In this document: positions 7,429-9,198 of the stretch, in pieces
Layout of the letters: every line of letters starts with the position of its first letter
Numbering within the stretch: the stretch's first letter is position 1
Assembly: GCA_009787745.1 (NCBI GenBank)
Contig: WQST01000037.1
Location: forward strand, 5,720-14,917
Direction of reading: 5' to 3'
DNA: 9,198 nucleotides
Origin: Lachnospiraceae bacterium
GTDB lineage: Bacteria > Bacillota > Clostridia > Lachnospirales > Lachnospiraceae
The notes under the pieces: generated by a model
The model's database searches: none
The model's input: only the letters and a program-made list of their open reading frames with translations
What the model was told of the DNA's origin: nothing
Translations under genes and position numbers: made by a program

Positions 7429-7719
7429 TTAAACTATGTAAGATACACTATTGATACGACCTGATATTTTCATTTCGTCATTCGTATAGTACTCAATCGA
7501 AAGACGCGCCCCTGATATGGCAATCCGGCATGTCTTACCTTGAAGAACAATGTTTTCATCAGTGTATTCAATAATTCCTTTATAATTTTCAATCAGCGCA
7601 TTTGTATTTCCCATGACCGTCACAATCGAAGCGCCAAGTAAAGAATCCTTCGGTAAATGCAAGGATTCCACTATTTTTTCATTTCGCGAAATTGGCGGGA
7701 TTTTTTCTTTTTTTCTCAT
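7429..7719 (-). CDS. yqfC: Sporulation protein YqfC
   Basis: This 96-residue protein matches YqfC in length, in motifs and in lying directly ahead of yqfD. Family features are the segment SIVTVMGNTNALIENYKGI (about 31-49), followed by EYTDENIVLQ and the close of the domain, LSIEYYTNDEMKISGRI. YqfC is a small protein of the sigma-E regulon of endospore-formers; its biochemical role is not established. No membrane helix is seen. The ATG at 7719 fits the family N-terminus, but no convincing Shine-Dalgarno precedes it (the upstream bases are TTCATATCATTTATC), unlike its neighbours. A sigma-E-like promoter abuts the start (see the promoter entry), so the message could be nearly leaderless or the real promoter could lie further up in the 113-base gap. 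Identity is well supported by synteny and motif. Confidence 0.9.
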   Translation of the reverse strand: MRKKEKIPPISRNEKIVESLHLPKDSLLGASIVTVMGNTNALIENYKGIIEYTDENIVLQGKTCRIAISGARLSIEYYTNDEMKISGRINSVSYIV

Positions 7720-7832
7720 GATAAATGATATGAATTAAGAAATGTAATTATGATAAAAGTATCGCCCGAAACCTTTCCATGCGAACTCTAGTCCGTGCTG
7801 ACAGCGCGGGAATATCACAAGTACGGAAGAAT
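7720..7832. other. Intergenic gap, lipoprotein gene to yqfC
   Basis: This 113-base gap is the longest within the gene series and probably separates two transcription units. On the minus strand CCGCGCTGTCAGCACGG (about 7792-7808) can fold as a short imperfect hairpin with one C-A mismatch, but no T-run follows, so it is not a standard terminator. No open reading frame or RNA gene is recognised. The yqfC-proximal end holds the sigma-E-like promoter candidate. Confidence 0.4.
7725..7753 (-). promoter_or_regulatory. Possible sigma-E-type promoter ahead of yqfC
   Basis: On the minus strand TCATAAT (7747-7753) and CATATCAT (7725-7732) are separated by exactly 14 bases. This resembles the sporulation sigma-E pattern KMATATT-N14-CATACAMT, with one mismatch in the first element and two in the second. 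It fits a sporulation gene, but transcription would begin at or within a base or two of the ATG, leaving no room for a ribosome site. The spacing match is seen; function is uncertain in AT-rich DNA. Confidence 0.3.
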
Positions 7833-9149
7833 CTATTTATTCTCGCTTACATATATCTGCGCCCGGCTTTGAATAATATTTATAACATCCTCTTCGGTGC
7901 GGGTACTATCATTGAATAAATAATCCGCCTCTTCCATCATGATATTATAAAGATCATAATCAACAGATGCATTAAATTCTATTTTAGTAATGATTGATTT
8001 TAGTGTTTCAGCATCTTCTTTCGTAATTTCGTAGATATTTACAGGTGCTTCACCTTCCCAGAGAAGCAGTTCTTTCACTATTTTTTTATTAAACTCATCG
8101 TATTCGGCACTCATGGCAGCTGTAAGTCTTTGTTCAAGTGAATCAATACGAATCGGTAATCCGTTTTTAATATTATCTTGGAAATCACTGTCAAGCAAAC
8201 TCTTAATAAAACCCCATGCTTCTTCTTTGTTCTTACTTGTCGCGCTAATACCAATCGCAATATTGGCAATATTTGCCATATTACCATTGCCCGAATCAAG
8301 CGGATAGCCGATATAATTCGGGGTCTCTCCATATAACGCCCTTATTCTGGCGGTTCCGTATACGCTCTCGATGGAAACCGGATATAAAATCGCCAGACCT
8401 TCTGTAAAAAAAGCTTTCGCTGAGTAATCATCTGATAAATTTAATGTTAATGGAAAATTATGATTTGCAAAATGTAAAATCTCTTTAAAGCTGTCGCTGT
8501 CAAAATAGCATATGCCTTCGCCCCAATCAACATAGTTTTCCAGCCCCCCGAAGCAAATCATTCCCAAAACGCTTTGCTTGGTCTCGCCCGGAAAAAGGAT
8601 ACTATTCTCATTCCGATTATCGTAAGCTTCAACTAATTGTTTCGCACTCATTCTTTCCAGACCTGAAAAATAGCTGTTATTTGTTGCAAATGATGTTATT
8701 ACAAAGCTTGGTACAAGCACATAAAGGCTTTCACCCACCGCAAAAGATTCAATAATATTAAAGTGAAAATCTTGCTTATTGAACGAAACATCATTTTGCA
8801 TCAGAGGATATAAATCAGTCAACATTGCTGATGAAATAAGCGGAGAATAACCCCAATCAGAGCCAAAGTCAATCATGTCAGGCCCTTTTCCGGCAATAAT
8901 ATCTATTTTGATATGGTTAAGAGCATCCCATGGATCGGAATGAGTTTCACGATAATTCGTAATTTCAATTTTTACGTTTGAATTGTTATCGTTAAATGTA
9001 TTTACTGCTTGCGCTAAACCCGAACGTGATAACTGTGAATCACTTATATAGACCGCCAACTCTAACGTTTTTATTTCTGACAATTCGGGTATACTACATC
9101 CCGCAAGCGTATAACATATTATTAAAATCCAAGTTAGATATTTTTTCAT
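7833..9149 (-). CDS. Extracellular solute-binding lipoprotein (ABC transporter family 1)
   Basis: This 438-residue protein has a lipoprotein signal peptide: MKKY, a hydrophobic stretch, then the lipobox LAGC with Cys18 as the predicted lipidated residue. It should therefore be anchored to the outer face of the membrane. The mature part follows the family 1 solute-binding layout: an opening strand LELAVYIS, GKGPDMIDFGSDW at 87-99 in the first lobe, and GYPLDSGNGN followed by IAIGISATSKNKEEAWGFIKSLL in the second, the usual hinge-and-helix region. Such proteins usually deliver sugars or oligosaccharides to an ABC permease, but no permease or ATP-binding gene is present beside it in this window, so it may be an orphan. 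The ATG at 9149 has a strong GGAGG five to six bases upstream. Substrate cannot be told from the sequence. Confidence 0.9.
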   Translation of the reverse strand: MKKYLTWILIICYTLAGCSIPELSEIKTLELAVYISDSQLSRSGLAQAVNTFNDNNSNVKIEITNYRETHSDPWDALNHIKIDIIAGKGPDMIDFGSDWGYSPLISSAMLTDLYPLMQNDVSFNKQDFHFNIIESFAVGESLYVLVPSFVITSFATNNSYFSGLERMSAKQLVEAYDNRNENSILFPGETKQSVLGMICFGGLENYVDWGEGICYFDSDSFKEILHFANHNFPLTLNLSDDYSAKAFFTEGLAILYPVSIESVYGTARIRALYGETPNYIGYPLDSGNGNMANIANIAIGISATSKNKEEAWGFIKSLLDSDFQDNIKNGLPIRIDSLEQRLTAAMSAEYDEFNKKIVKELLLWEGEAPVNIYEITKEDAETLKSIITKIEFNASVDYDLYNIMMEEADYLFNDSTRTEEDVINIIQSRAQIYVSENK

Positions 9150-9198
9150 TTATTCCTCCAACAATACTACATAAATAAGTAATTATGAATGCTTTTTC
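9150..9198 (-). promoter_or_regulatory. Leader of lipoprotein gene with strong RBS
   Basis: TTGGAGGAATAA lies immediately before the ATG at 9149 and is a near-perfect Shine-Dalgarno with ideal spacing. The AT-rich bases further up (TTATTTATGTAGTAT) could hold a -10 element, but no clear -35 partner is visible before the window ends. Confidence 0.45.

Noticed and set aside
7792..7808. Hairpin CCGCGCTGTCAGCACGG as a terminator of the lipoprotein gene.
   Set aside because: The stem is short with a mismatch, the loop is tight, and no T-run follows on the minus strand.
8111..8332. Short minus- and plus-strand frames inside the lipoprotein gene.
   Set aside because: They are out of frame with a clear full-length solute-binding protein and lack start signals.

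Overview
The window looks like a chromosomal segment of a low-to-moderate-GC, probably endospore-forming Clostridia (Lachnospiraceae-like is my best guess). The reasons are the yqfC-yqfD-phoH-(PgpH-like)-ybeY order, which is typical of Firmicutes, the two sporulation-associated genes yqfC and yqfD, and purine-rich ribosome binding sites of the GGAGG type. Every gene I accept is on the minus strand, so the natural reading direction is from position 9198 down to 1.

In transcription order: a secreted solute-binding lipoprotein (7833-9149) comes first, followed by a 113-base gap. Then come yqfC (7429-7719), yqfD (6162-7400) and phoH (5071-6093). Next is an AT-rich two-gene block (3019-4996). The housekeeping series then resumes with a shortened, HD-domain-like membrane protein related to PgpH/YqfF (1814-2995), ybeY (1306-1830), and a MOP-superfamily flippase that runs off the low end of the window (1-1299).

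The part most likely to be new is the two-gene block between phoH and the PgpH-like gene. It encodes a stand-alone AAA_15/OLD-type ATPase, with Walker A, Walker B and an H-switch but no TOPRIM domain after them. Overlapping it by 23 bases is a small protein with a D-x17-E-x-K arrangement like the core of a PD-(D/E)XK nuclease. The pair has the form of a two-component anti-phage (ATPase sensor plus nuclease effector) system sitting inside a core operon. That function is inferred from architecture and composition only.

A second point of interest is that the PgpH-like protein lacks the large extracellular domain of PgpH. Its HD doublet reads HK and other metal-binding histidines are missing, so it may be a catalytically dead relative of the cyclic-di-AMP phosphodiesterase. 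No RNA genes, CRISPR arrays, insertion sequences or convincing rho-independent terminators were seen, and no gene-free stretch exceeds 300 bases.
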